From: an uncultured Methanobrevibacter sp.
GTDB taxonomy: Archaea; Methanobacteriota; Methanobacteria; Methanobacteriales; Methanobacteriaceae
DNA: 64,000 nucleotides
NCBI RefSeq assembly: GCF_902769175.1
Contig: NZ_CACXNW010000001.1
Coordinates: 124,001-188,000 of the forward strand
Direction of reading: 5' to 3'
Shown here: positions 10,616-19,434 of the stretch, piece by piece
How the letters are laid out: each line of letters starts with the position of its first letter
Numbering within the stretch: the stretch's first letter is position 1
Program-made: the position numbers and the translations under genes
Notes under the pieces: model-generated
What the model saw: only the letters and a program-made list of their open reading frames with translations
Told to the model about the DNA's origin: nothing
Database searches by the model: none

Positions 10616-11272
10616 TTAATCTATTTTTGCAAAAGGCTTATCATCAAGTGATTTCATCCAATTGATTACGCATTTTGTAATTGGATAGACAATGATTTCA
10701 TAAAGTATTTTAAATGTTCCTTGGCATAGGATCATTGTGATTAAGACTTCATTAGGCATTTGTCCTGCAAAAGCTATTGTGATAAAGATGATTGCATCCA
10801 AACCTTCACCAAATAAGGTACTGATTGAACATCTTGCAAATAGGTAATCGGTATATTTTTCCTTTAGGATTTTCATAAAATAAGCGTTTACATAAGATCC
10901 AATAAGATATGAAATGAAGCTTGCTATCAATATTCTTGGTGTGTTTCCTAAAATGATGCTGAATGCATTTGAAATTGTCAAATCTGTTCCAGGCAGCATA
11001 ATTGCTATTTGATATGCTGCGACAGCTATTACATTAATAACAAATCCTAAATAAATGGTTCTTTTTGCAAGGGTAAATCCGTAGATTTCTGTTAGCACAT
11101 CCCCTACAATGTATACAAGAGGAAAAATAACCACTCCGCATGGCAATATGATATCATATACTGAAAATGTTTTTGCAGCAAGAATATTAGATATTATAAG
11201 GCATCCGCAGAAGAATCCAGTAACGATTGGATACAATTCCATTTGGCTAGGTTTGTTTTTTAGAAAACTCAT
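10616..11272 (-). CDS. queuosine/archaeosine precursor transporter, VUT (YhhQ) family
   Basis: 218 residues, about six hydrophobic segments. Family-typical motifs are visible: GDVLTEIYGF (about residue 58), IGSYVNAYFM, and ARCSISTLFGEGLDAIIF with the conserved Arg, Ser/Thr, Gly-Glu and Asp in one helix. The family takes up 7-deazaguanine precursors such as preQ0 or preQ1. In an archaeon this would feed archaeosine formation in tRNA; that role is inferred. The start ATG at 11272 gives MSFLKNKPSQ. No obvious operon partner. Confidence 0.85.
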   Translation of the reverse strand: MSFLKNKPSQMELYPIVTGFFCGCLIISNILAAKTFSVYDIILPCGVVIFPLVYIVGDVLTEIYGFTLAKRTIYLGFVINVIAVAAYQIAIMLPGTDLTISNAFSIILGNTPRILIASFISYLIGSYVNAYFMKILKEKYTDYLFARCSISTLFGEGLDAIIFITIAFAGQMPNEVLITMILCQGTFKILYEIIVYPITKCVINWMKSLDDKPFAKID

Positions 11273-11481
11273 TTTATCACAGCTGTTTTAATTCAGTTTT
11301 TTTATTATTTTTATTTTTTATAAGTTATTGTTTATAAAAATTTATAAAGTGGATTGATACTGTCCTTAAATAGGAATCAAAATTAAAAATAAAAAATGAA
11401 TTCATGTGATTGTTTTTATTATAACGAATGAATTATTTTCTCATAAAAAAAGAATTATTATAAATATTTTAGAATATTCAT

Positions 11482-11610
11482 AATAATTTTAATAATTTAA
11501 ATTAAATCTAATTGTTTTTCATTTCAAATAATTTTAATAATTTAAATTAAATCTAATTGTTTTTCATTTCAAATAATTTTAATAATTTAAATTAGGTCTA
11601 ATTGTTTTTC
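11482..11610. repeat. three-copy tandem repeat, 45-bp period, overlapping the end of the TPR gene
   Basis: The unit containing ATTAAATCTAATTGTTTTTC starts at 11501, 11546 and 11591 (the last with GG for AA). The last copy includes the stop codon of the TPR gene (11598-11600), so the tandem copies probably arose by duplication of the gene end. The rest of 11273-11597 is AT-rich and shows no gene. Confidence 0.8.
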
Positions 11611-12605
11611 AATATTTCTTCAACTCTTTCTTTAGCTTCCACTACTTCAGAGTCAGTATTATCGAATTCCAAGAATCTTTCATAATTCTTTAATGCACTT
11701 TCGTATTTCTCTCTGTCTTCTTGGATGATTCCTATTTCATAATAAGTGTAATGATAGTTTGGATTGATTCCAAGTGCAAGGCTAAATGCTTCAAGTGCTT
11801 CATCATCCTCTTCTATTGCATGCAATGCAACACCTTTGTTGTGATAAGCGTTTTCCAAATCAAAAATGGTTTCATAAGAATTGTCATTGTATCTTTCAAT
11901 GCATTCATCTAAAGTTTCAACAGCTTCTTCATGTTTTTGAAGCTTGATTAGACAACTTCCTTTTAAAAAGAGAATGTTAGAATTGTTTTTATCAGTTTTC
12001 AATGCCTTATTATAGGTTTTTAAGGCATCATCAAATCTTTGATGGTTTTCAAGGACATAACCTTTGCTCATTAAGTCATAAATGTCGCTTACTTCAGTTT
12101 CTATAACTACATCATAGACTTTTGAAGCCTCTTGGTAGTTTTCCATAAGCTCATAGGTGTTTCCTTTTGAAATCAATGCAGAAAGGTTATTTGGATCCAA
12201 GTCAAGTGCCTTGTTAAAGCAGTCAATGGCATCTTCGTACTGCTCTGTAATTGTTAATACTGTTCCTTTTTGAACATATTCCTGAGCGCTTTCAGGTTCA
12301 ACATCTAACATTGCATTCATATCATTGATGATTCTCTCTTCATCAAGTTCCATTGCATTTCCTGGCTTGATTATGTCTTCATCGCTAAGGGCTTGTGACT
12401 CTCCCTCTGTTGCAGCATTTGCCATTTCCTCATTTTCAGCCATTAATGTTTGGAATTCTATTGAATTCATTAGGATATTTGCAACTTCAGGATACTCTTC
12501 TAAGATGATATCCATGTATCTTGCAGCTTCTTCTCTGTTGTTTTCCTGTAATGCAACTGTTATTTTATTCACTAAGTGTTCTAATGCAGGGTCATTAAAG
12601 TCCAT
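11598..12605 (-). CDS. tetratricopeptide (TPR) repeat protein
   Basis: 335 residues, acidic. Residues 1-105 are helical without a clear family. From about residue 108 to 330 there are six to seven TPR units (for example YEDAIDCFNKALDLDPNN, FDDALKTYNKALKTDKNN, YESALKNYERFLEFDNTD). TPR superhelices hold protein partners; no specific partner can be named. No signal peptide or membrane segment, so cytoplasmic. Spaced 109 bp from argF on the same strand; co-transcription is possible but not shown. Confidence 0.85.
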   Translation of the reverse strand: MDFNDPALEHLVNKITVALQENNREEAARYMDIILEEYPEVANILMNSIEFQTLMAENEEMANAATEGESQALSDEDIIKPGNAMELDEERIINDMNAMLDVEPESAQEYVQKGTVLTITEQYEDAIDCFNKALDLDPNNLSALISKGNTYELMENYQEASKVYDVVIETEVSDIYDLMSKGYVLENHQRFDDALKTYNKALKTDKNNSNILFLKGSCLIKLQKHEEAVETLDECIERYNDNSYETIFDLENAYHNKGVALHAIEEDDEALEAFSLALGINPNYHYTYYEIGIIQEDREKYESALKNYERFLEFDNTDSEVVEAKERVEEILKNN

Positions 12606-12714
12606 GTTTTCATCCTTTTAAAGCTTTAATTTGAGAGTTTTAATGATAAGTGGAGTCGTAAAATTGTTTTCAAGTATTTATTTAAGATTTTTAATGTTAA
12701 TGAGATGTCACTAA

Positions 12715-13626
12715 TTATTGCAATTCCTTTAGGAAGTAGTATAAAACTCCTTTTTGAGCATGCATTCTGTTTTCCGCTTGGTCATATATTACAGAATGAG
12801 GACCGTCAATCACTTCTGCACTTACTTCTTCCCCTCTGATTGCAGGTAGGCAGTGCATAAAGATTACGTCATCTTTTGCCAAATCAATAAGTTCCTGATT
12901 GACTTGATATTCCTTAAAGTCAGCTCTTCTTTTTTCACTTTCAGCTTCATCACCCATACTTACCCACACATCAGTATAGATAACATCTGCATCAGTTGCA
13001 GCAGCTTTCACATCATTTGTAATGGTTATTGTGGAATTGTTCTTTGCTGCATACTCTTCAGCTTTAGCTACAATTTCAGCATTTGGCTTGTATTCATCTG
13101 GACAAGCAATAGCCATATCCATTCCTAAGCATCCACAGATTAATAAGAGAGAGTTGCATACATTGTTTCCATCACCGATATAAACGAATTTTCCATCAAA
13201 TCCGCCTTTATGTTCCTTAATGGTTAACATGTCTGCCAATGCTTGACATGGGTGTTCTAAATTAGTCAATCCGTTTATGATATGAACATCTGCTTCATCT
13301 CTAAGCTCTACAACATCATCGTGTTCAATTGCCCTTATAATAATTGCATCTACAAATCTGGATAATACTTTTGCTGTATCCTTGATTGGCTCTCCTCTTC
13401 CCAATTGAATGTCATTGGTAGATAGGAACAATGCAGTTCCACCTAATTCATACATTCCAACTTCAAATGAAACTCTTGTTCTTGTAGATGATTTTTGGAA
13501 AACCATTGCTAGCTTTTGATCTTTTAGAGGCTTTTCCTCTATTTTTCCTGCTTTAAAGTCACTTGCTATATCCAATATTTTTGTGACTTCATCTTTAATA
13601 TCGCTTATAGATAATAGACTTCTCAT
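12715..13626 (-). CDS. argF: ornithine carbamoyltransferase
   Basis: 303 residues, usual length. It forms citrulline from ornithine and carbamoyl phosphate in arginine synthesis. The carbamoyl phosphate loop is SSTRTRVSFEVG (about residue 45). HPCQALADMLT follows near residue 126, then the ornithine-binding segment ending in the family signature HCLPA (FMHCLPAIRGEEV, about residue 256). DGNNVCNSLL lies at the start of the second domain. It begins with ATG at 13626 (MRSLLSISDI). Confidence 0.97.
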   Translation of the reverse strand: MRSLLSISDIKDEVTKILDIASDFKAGKIEEKPLKDQKLAMVFQKSSTRTRVSFEVGMYELGGTALFLSTNDIQLGRGEPIKDTAKVLSRFVDAIIIRAIEHDDVVELRDEADVHIINGLTNLEHPCQALADMLTIKEHKGGFDGKFVYIGDGNNVCNSLLLICGCLGMDMAIACPDEYKPNAEIVAKAEEYAAKNNSTITITNDVKAAATDADVIYTDVWVSMGDEAESEKRRADFKEYQVNQELIDLAKDDVIFMHCLPAIRGEEVSAEVIDGPHSVIYDQAENRMHAQKGVLYYFLKELQ

Positions 13627-14026
13627 TTTTGACTCCTTCTAAAAAAGTTATTTTAAATACTTGTTTTAACTATAATAAAAATAAATATATATTTGTTTAA
13701 TTATTAAAACTTTACTTTTAAATATATTATATATTAGGCAATTTCTATAGTATACTTCATTAAATCTACTGTATAATGATGGTTTATTGTTGGATACTTG
13801 CATTAAATGGCAGTAGATAATCTTGTATATGATTGATGTGTCTGTTAAAATAAGTGAAAAAATAGGGAGTTAATTTAAAAAAAGGAGTTTGTAAAAAAGT
13901 TTAGGCTTAAAATCATAATATTGATTTTTACTTATAAAGAAATCTAATAAAATTAAAATAAGCCTATAAAATTTTACAGTCTCAAAAAAAAGCAATTATC
14001 AATAATTATTTGATTCAGTAGATTAT
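13627..14026. other. 400-bp intergenic region without recognised gene
   Basis: Contains the argF promoter region on the minus strand and the 3' flank of the acidic protein gene. AT-rich, with no strong hairpin, tandem repeat or operator-like element noticed. Confidence 0.45.
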
Positions 14027-15076
14027 TTAAAAATCGGAAAGTATTTTTTGTTCTGAATCCACTTCCTCTTTAGCTTTAATATTTTTGTCTCTTGCTAATT
14101 TAACAAGTTTTCTTTGATATGTTAAAGCTTTTTTAAACTCATTTTTATCATTCAAATCGGAAACAATATCTTTAAGTCCTTGAATCTCTTCATCATCACT
14201 ATATGCATTAGATATTTCCGTATTGTCTTCAATTTCCAAAATATCTGTTTCATCGTTTTCTTCTGGATTGACTATTTCAGCTAAAGTCACTACACTTTTT
14301 TCTTCAAGTTCAGATATTTCCTCTTCTTCGATTTGGCCTTCATCAGTTAAATCGAAATTGTCTTCTTCTAGTTCAGATATTTCATTTGAATCATTTATGA
14401 TTTCTTCAGATTCAACAGGGGTTGCTGCTTCAATTTCCTCTGCAGCATTAATAGATTCAGTTTCATCCTCTTCATTTTTAGGTTCCAAGAACTTTCTTAT
14501 TTTTATCAGAATCCTTTTTAAATCAAAGTTGGCATTGGCTATTTGCTCTTTAGGGTTTTCAAGGATGAGCTCCAAATATTGATATGAAGTTTTCATTACA
14601 TTATCTACAAATCCTTCAAGCTCATGAGGAGTTCTGTTTTCAATATATTCAGCATCACTCTTTATGCTTTCGTAATTGTCCTTGACCATTTCATTCAATA
14701 CTAAAATGGTTTCCATATTATCTATCAGCAATCCTCCAGCAATATATGATTGGACTATTCCTTCATTTGCCAAGTTTTGGGTTTTCAGTTCAAGATAATT
14801 GTCAAGTGTATTGCAGATCTTTAAAAGCTCTATCTCTTGATTTTCTTCTAAAAAATGAGTTAATTTGATTTTATATTCATTAATCAATGCAATGAATTCA
14901 TCAGTGTTATAGTATTCAACCAAGATGTCGATTTTCATTAAAATTAGAATTTCTTCAGCGAGGGCATTGTCTAAATATTCATCACAAACCCTTAATGCCT
15001 TAAGGTACTTTCCTTGTCTTACTAGTTTTTTCACCTTTTTTAATGTTGCATTTTTAGATTTAGCTGATTTAGACAT
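14027..15076 (-). CDS. hypothetical acidic helical protein
   Basis: 349 residues. Not assigned to a family. The first 25 residues are Lys/Ser-rich (MSKSAKSKNATLKKVKKLVRQ) and resemble the start of a TPR-like helical hairpin (GKYLKALRVCDEYL). Residues 40-205 are predicted helical. Residues 210-300 are extremely Glu/Asp-rich and probably unstructured. A last helical segment (FKKALTYQRKLVKLARDKN) again looks TPR-like. No signal peptide or membrane segment. It lies downstream of purD on the same strand, separated by 125 bp with a palindrome (15111-15135). Confidence 0.75.
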   Translation of the reverse strand: MSKSAKSKNATLKKVKKLVRQGKYLKALRVCDEYLDNALAEEILILMKIDILVEYYNTDEFIALINEYKIKLTHFLEENQEIELLKICNTLDNYLELKTQNLANEGIVQSYIAGGLLIDNMETILVLNEMVKDNYESIKSDAEYIENRTPHELEGFVDNVMKTSYQYLELILENPKEQIANANFDLKRILIKIRKFLEPKNEEDETESINAAEEIEAATPVESEEIINDSNEISELEEDNFDLTDEGQIEEEEISELEEKSVVTLAEIVNPEENDETDILEIEDNTEISNAYSDDEEIQGLKDIVSDLNDKNEFKKALTYQRKLVKLARDKNIKAKEEVDSEQKILSDF

Positions 15077-15110
15077 TTCATCACCAAATTCATTTTATAA
15101 AGTATTAGTG

Positions 15111-15135
15111 GTTAATTAGCATGAAGCTAATTAAC
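15111..15135. promoter_or_regulatory. perfect 10-bp inverted repeat between purD and the acidic protein gene
   Basis: GTTAATTAGC (15111-15120) and GCTAATTAAC (15126-15135) are perfect inverted arms with a 5-nt loop. It lies 35 bp upstream of the acidic protein start and 67 bp downstream of the purD stop. It could be an operator or an RNA hairpin at the purD 3' end. Confidence 0.6.
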
Positions 15136-15201
15136 ATGGATTTGAAATCCAATAGATTTGGAAAAATATATTAGACAATTAAATTTTATATTCGGATTTT
15201 T

Positions 15202-16515
15202 TTATCTGTTTCTGATTTCTTCCATATGATCGATACGTTTTTGGATTAAGCTTTCAGTTCCAACGTCTCTTCTATGGTAAACATTTCCTTTTACTAAACC
15301 GCAAGCTTCTTCAGCTATTTTTTCAGCTTCAGCTATGGTTTTTCCTTGAGCAACGATTCCTAAAGCTCTTGAGCCAGATAAGCGGATTCCATCATCCTCT
15401 TGGCTTACAGCTGCATAGAATACTTTAGCGCCAAGTGCTTCAATAGCTTCCTCATCCACTTCAATGATTTCTCCAGCATGAGGAGTGTCTGGGTATCCAT
15501 CTGGTACGATGTATTTGCATACGGAAGCTAAGTCTTCGAATTCAACTTCTCCAAGTTTTCCATCAACGATAGCTTGACATACATCAACCATTGGAGTCTT
15601 TAAAAGTGGAAGCACATTCATTGCTTCAGGGTCTCCAAATCTTGCATTGTATTCAATGAGTTTTGGACCTTCATTGGATAACATGAATTGACCATAAAGG
15701 ATTCCTTTGTACGGAGTGGTTTCCTTAGCTATTGCCTTTAAGGTTTCTTTCATAATGTCAACAGATTCATCATAGTCTTCCTGAGTGAGGAATGGCAATA
15801 ATCCACCTACATCAGAGTAGGAACCCATTCCACCAGTGATTAATCCTTGGTCATTTTCAAAAGCGTGAGGGTGGTCTTGTGCTGCTGGCATTGGAGCTAA
15901 GTTTTCTCCATCACAGAATGCTTGGATTGTAAATTCTTCACCAACAACCTTTTCTTCTATGATTACTTGTGCAAATCCACCCATTGCATTGTCCATAACT
16001 TCTTTTGCATATAATTTTGCATCTTGATTGTCTTTAAGGTGGTCTCCTACAATCTTTACACCTTTACCTCCAGTCAATCCTACAGGTTTTACTACAACTT
16101 CCTTTTCATATTCATCTAAAAATGCGCTGATGTCTTCGAAGTTGTCAAATACCTTGTAGGTTAAGGATCCTTTGATGTCATACTTTTCAAATAGGTTTCT
16201 CATAAATGACTTGTCAGTTTCAATTCTTGCAGATTCTTGTGCTGGTCCAACACAAGGGACTCCAACTGCTTCCAAAGCATTTACAATTCCTTTTCCAAGA
16301 GGAGCTTCAGGTCCGATGACAGCTAATTCGATTTCGTTTTCCTTTGCGAATTTAGCAACTTCATCAACTTCACCTTCATCTCCCTTTTTAAAGGTGGAAA
16401 TTTTGCTTATTCCAGGATTGTTCTTGCTCATGTAAGCATATAATTCTACATCATCTTTTAATGCATCACAGATTGCATGTTCTCTTGCACCGGTTCCAAC
16501 AACTAATACTTTCAT
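15202..16515 (-). CDS. purD: phosphoribosylamine-glycine ligase
   Basis: 437 residues, usual length. An ATP-grasp enzyme that joins phosphoribosylamine and glycine (GAR) in purine synthesis. N-terminal [15 protein letters not shown], the [11 protein letters not shown] segment (about residue 70), the ATP-grasp lysine region [14 protein letters not shown] (about residue 143), and the metal-binding [14 protein letters not shown] (about residue 290) are all visible. The C-terminal domain includes [13 protein letters not shown]. The frame is uninterrupted. The start codon is ATG at 16515. Confidence 0.97.
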   Translation of the reverse strand: MKVLVVGTGAREHAICDALKDDVELYAYMSKNNPGISKISTFKKGDEGEVDEVAKFAKENEIELAVIGPEAPLGKGIVNALEAVGVPCVGPAQESARIETDKSFMRNLFEKYDIKGSLTYKVFDNFEDISAFLDEYEKEVVVKPVGLTGGKGVKIVGDHLKDNQDAKLYAKEVMDNAMGGFAQVIIEEKVVGEEFTIQAFCDGENLAPMPAAQDHPHAFENDQGLITGGMGSYSDVGGLLPFLTQEDYDESVDIMKETLKAIAKETTPYKGILYGQFMLSNEGPKLIEYNARFGDPEAMNVLPLLKTPMVDVCQAIVDGKLGEVEFEDLASVCKYIVPDGYPDTPHAGEIIEVDEEAIEALGAKVFYAAVSQEDDGIRLSGSRALGIVAQGKTIAEAEKIAEEACGLVKGNVYHRRDVGTESLIQKRIDHMEEIRNR

Positions 16516-16545
16516 TTTTAATCTCCCATTTTAGAGTTTTAATAA

Positions 16546-16645
16546 TTTGGAATTAAGATTATTTTCTTGCTTTTCATTTAGAAAATATTCATTAATAATT
16601 TAGATTATTTCCTTGCTTTACTTTAGAAAATATTCATTAATAATT
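16546..16645. repeat. two-copy tandem repeat, 45-bp period
   Basis: The segment GAAAATATTCATTAATAATT occurs at 16581 and 16626, each preceded by a similar GATTATTTTCTTGC-type stretch. It lies in the 406-bp divergent region between purD and ilvB. Confidence 0.75.
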
Positions 16646-16792
16646 ATTATGTATGTGATTATATATTAAGTTTCAATTTTAATATGTTAATATTTATATC
16701 TATCTTAGGATATATATTATTACATTACAAATCAAAAGGCAAAATAAATAATGCTTGATTTTTCTAGAAAAGTTTATTTGCCATTAAGTGAA

Positions 16793-16862
16793 ATGTTAAT
16801 TTACATTTTAAAAATAATTGATTTATCATATTTTTCCATTTAAGTGAAATGTTGATTTGCAT
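16793..16862 (+). promoter_or_regulatory. paired palindromic elements upstream of ilvB
   Basis: ATGTTAATTTACAT (16793-16806) is a near-perfect palindrome. ATGTTGATTTGCAT (16849-16862) is a second copy 56 bp downstream, each within a repeated longer context starting AAGTGAAATG. The last copy ends 59 bp before the ilvB ATG. The spacing and symmetry suggest binding sites of a dimeric regulator controlling ilvBN. The regulator is unknown. Confidence 0.5.
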
Positions 16863-16921
16863 TTTAAAATAATTGATTTATCAAACTTATTGAAATTATT
16901 AAATTAAAAGGACGGTTGAAA

Positions 16922-18619
16922 ATGAGAGGCGGAGACGCTATAATAAAAGCTTTAATGGACAAAGGTGTTGACACCATATTCGGGTATCCTGGCGGTACCG
17001 TCATTCCATTCTATGACATGTTATATGACTCAGACTTAAGGCATATACTTGTTAGACATGAACAATGCGCAGCACATGCTGCAGAAGGTTATGCAAGAGC
17101 TTCTGGTAAAGTTGGTGTCTGTTTAGCTACTTCTGGCCCTGGTGCAACCAATTTAGTTACAGGTATTGCAAACGCATATATGGATTCATCTCCACTACTT
17201 GCAATTACCGGACAGGTAGTCAGTAATTTAATTGGTAATGATGCTTTTCAGGAAGTGGATATTTTAGGTATTACAAAGCCTATAACAAAGCATTCATACC
17301 AGCCAAAAGATGCTAATGACATTCCAAGCATTATAAATACCAGTTTTGAGATTGCTTCAACAGGCAGAAACGGACCTGTTTTAATTGATGTTCCTAAAGA
17401 AGTGCAAGAGCAAGAATTAGATGAATATGTATTGGGAACAATTCCTACTCCTGGTTATAAGCCTACTGTGAAAGGTAATAATAAACAGATTGCAAAAGCA
17501 GCAGAAATGCTTAAAAATGCAGAAAGGCCATTTATCTTAGCAGGTGGAGGTACAATATTAGCTGGAGCTTCAGAGGAAGTTAAAAAACTTGCAGACTTAA
17601 TTAAGGCTCCTGTAGCCACAACCTTAATGGGTAAAGCCATAATTGATGAAGAGGATGACTTCTCTATAGGCATGCTGGGTATGCATGGAAAACAGGTTGC
17701 TAATCAAAACGTAAATAAAACTGATTGCCTACTTGCAGTTGGTTGCAGATTCTCTGATAGAACAACTGGTAAATTAGAGGAATTCCTCCCAGATGCTAAA
17801 GTGATTCACATTGATATTGATCCTGCTGAAATTGGTAAAAATGTAGCTGTAGACTTGCCGATTGTAGGTGATGCAAAGATTGTATTGAATCAGTTGATTA
17901 ATGACTTGGAAGGTTCTAAAATTGATGAGAGTGCTTGGTTCAATTCTATTGTAGACTTTAAGAAATCTACAATACCAAGAGTAAGCTATACTGATATTCC
18001 TTTAAAGCCTCAGCAAGTTATCAAAGAAATCGCTGGTGCCATTACAGAAGATACAATCGTAACCACTGATGTAGGTCTTCACCAAATGTGGGCTGCACAT
18101 TTCCTTGACATTTCAAAACCTCGCAAGTTCATTTCTTCAGGTGGTCTTGGAACTATGGGATTCGGTTTCCCTGCAGCTATTGGTGCTAAAGTGGCATGTC
18201 CTGATGATGCGGTACTTGCTATTGTAGGTGATGGAGGATTCCTAATGGTTTGCCAAGAACTTACTACAATCAAGGAAAATGACATTCCTGTAGTTATTGC
18301 TATGTTAAACAACAGAAAATTAGGTATGGTTTACCAATGGCAGAACAAGATGTATGATAAGAGATACTCTGAAACTGATTTGGGAACTACTCCTGACTTT
18401 GTTAAATTAGCAGAAAGCTTTGGAATCAATGCAGAAAGAGTTGAAGAAGTTGATAAGACTCAAGAAGCCTTATCCAAAGCATTGAAAGATAATGAATCCA
18501 TTCTTTTAGAAATAACAGTTGAAAAGGATGAGTTTATACCTATGTTCCCACCAGGTGGAGGCATAAACGAGCTTCTTGGTGAGTACAAATATGAAAAAGA
18601 CGTCCAAGGAGGAAAATAA
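16922..18619 (+). CDS. ilvB: acetolactate synthase, large (catalytic) subunit
   Basis: 565 residues from the ATG at 16922; an in-frame TTG six bases upstream is less likely. This ThDP enzyme makes acetolactate or acetohydroxybutyrate, the first common step to valine, leucine and isoleucine. Visible motifs: FGYPGG (residue 20s), catalytic-Glu region RHEQCAAHAAEGYAR (about residue 47), the FAD-binding-type middle domain, and the ThDP/Mg motif GDGGFLMVCQEL...NNRKLG near residue 440-465. The C-terminal end is FPPGGGINELLGEYKYEKD. The gene ends 1 bp before ilvN, so the two form an operon. Confidence 0.97.
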   Translation: MRGGDAIIKALMDKGVDTIFGYPGGTVIPFYDMLYDSDLRHILVRHEQCAAHAAEGYARASGKVGVCLATSGPGATNLVTGIANAYMDSSPLLAITGQVVSNLIGNDAFQEVDILGITKPITKHSYQPKDANDIPSIINTSFEIASTGRNGPVLIDVPKEVQEQELDEYVLGTIPTPGYKPTVKGNNKQIAKAAEMLKNAERPFILAGGGTILAGASEEVKKLADLIKAPVATTLMGKAIIDEEDDFSIGMLGMHGKQVANQNVNKTDCLLAVGCRFSDRTTGKLEEFLPDAKVIHIDIDPAEIGKNVAVDLPIVGDAKIVLNQLINDLEGSKIDESAWFNSIVDFKKSTIPRVSYTDIPLKPQQVIKEIAGAITEDTIVTTDVGLHQMWAAHFLDISKPRKFISSGGLGTMGFGFPAAIGAKVACPDDAVLAIVGDGGFLMVCQELTTIKENDIPVVIAMLNNRKLGMVYQWQNKMYDKRYSETDLGTTPDFVKLAESFGINAERVEEVDKTQEALSKALKDNESILLEITVEKDEFIPMFPPGGGINELLGEYKYEKDVQGGK

Positions 18620-18620
18620 A

Positions 18621-19112
18621 ATGAGCGAAAAATCTCATGTTATTAGTACTTTAGTTGAACACAAGCCAGGTGTACTTCAGAATGTTGCAGGTTTATTGAA
18701 TAGGCGTGGATTCAATATTGACAGCATTACTGTAGGGGCATCTGAAGTTGAAGGCTTAGCAAGAATGGTCTTTGTTATACAAGGGGATGAAAAGGTCTTG
18801 GAACAAGTAATTAAACAATTGCACAAGCTTGTTGATGTTGTAAAAATCAAGGACCTTGATCCGGATTATGTATTAAAAAGAGAGCTTTGTTTAGTTAAAG
18901 TTAAGACAACTAAGGAAAAATCAAGATCTGAGATTATAGAATATGCAGACATATTCAAAGCTAAAATCATTGATGTATTGGATGATACCATTACAATGGA
19001 AGTCACTGGCCATCCAGATAAGATTGATTCTTTCTTAAGATTGCTTAAGCCATTTGGAATTAAAAAGATAGCTCGTACTGGTCCTACTGCAATTGCAAGA
19101 GGACATCATTAA
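18621..19112 (+). CDS. ilvN: acetolactate synthase, small (regulatory) subunit
   Basis: 163 residues from the ATG at 18621. The ribosome binding site GGAGG (18609-18612 region) lies inside the last codons of ilvB, showing tight translational linkage. The N-terminal ACT domain (SHVISTLVEHKPGVLQNVAG, residues 5-75) binds the feedback amino acid, usually valine. A C-terminal ALS_ss_C-type domain (RELCLVKVKT... to the end) follows. It activates and regulates the IlvB subunit. Confidence 0.96.
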   Translation: MSEKSHVISTLVEHKPGVLQNVAGLLNRRGFNIDSITVGASEVEGLARMVFVIQGDEKVLEQVIKQLHKLVDVVKIKDLDPDYVLKRELCLVKVKTTKEKSRSEIIEYADIFKAKIIDVLDDTITMEVTGHPDKIDSFLRLLKPFGIKKIARTGPTAIARGHH

Positions 19113-19127
19113 TCCACGCTTTACGCC

Positions 19128-19169
19128 CAAGCTTTTCCGCCCCTTCGGGGTGCAAAACCTTGACCAAAA
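19128..19169 (+). repeat. dispersed 42-bp GC-rich hairpin element after ilvN
   Basis: Second copy of the element at 7993-8034, differing by one base on the 3' side of the CCCC-TTCG-GGG stem. It starts 16 bp after the ilvN stop. Both copies lie directly behind a housekeeping gene in the same orientation. Confidence 0.7.
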
Positions 19170-19199
19170 ATCTTTTCATTAGTTATATGGGTTTAAAGT

Positions 19200-19434
19200 A
19201 TGAGGGTTATTATTGGGAATTTATTTAATTTCCATTTCTTTTTTTATTTTTTTTTTAAAATCAAATCAAAATTTTTTAGATTTTTTAAAACTCTTTTTTT
19301 CTTTTTTTTTTTAAAAATAGTTGTTGAATAAGGTTTATTTCTTTTTTTTTTCTGATTTTTTTTTTATAAATAGTTTATGTAAAAGAATAATTTCTTTTAC
19401 TTTTTAATGTTTTATGTTTTTTTTACTTTTTTTT
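19200..19434 (+). terminator. T-rich region between ilvN and a MATE gene
   Basis: Repeated runs of 7-10 T on the plus strand (from about 19229 to 19434) follow the ilvBN operon. U-tracts terminate archaeal transcription, so this is a plausible multi-site terminator. The converging MATE gene ends at 19435. No gene is seen inside. Confidence 0.55.
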
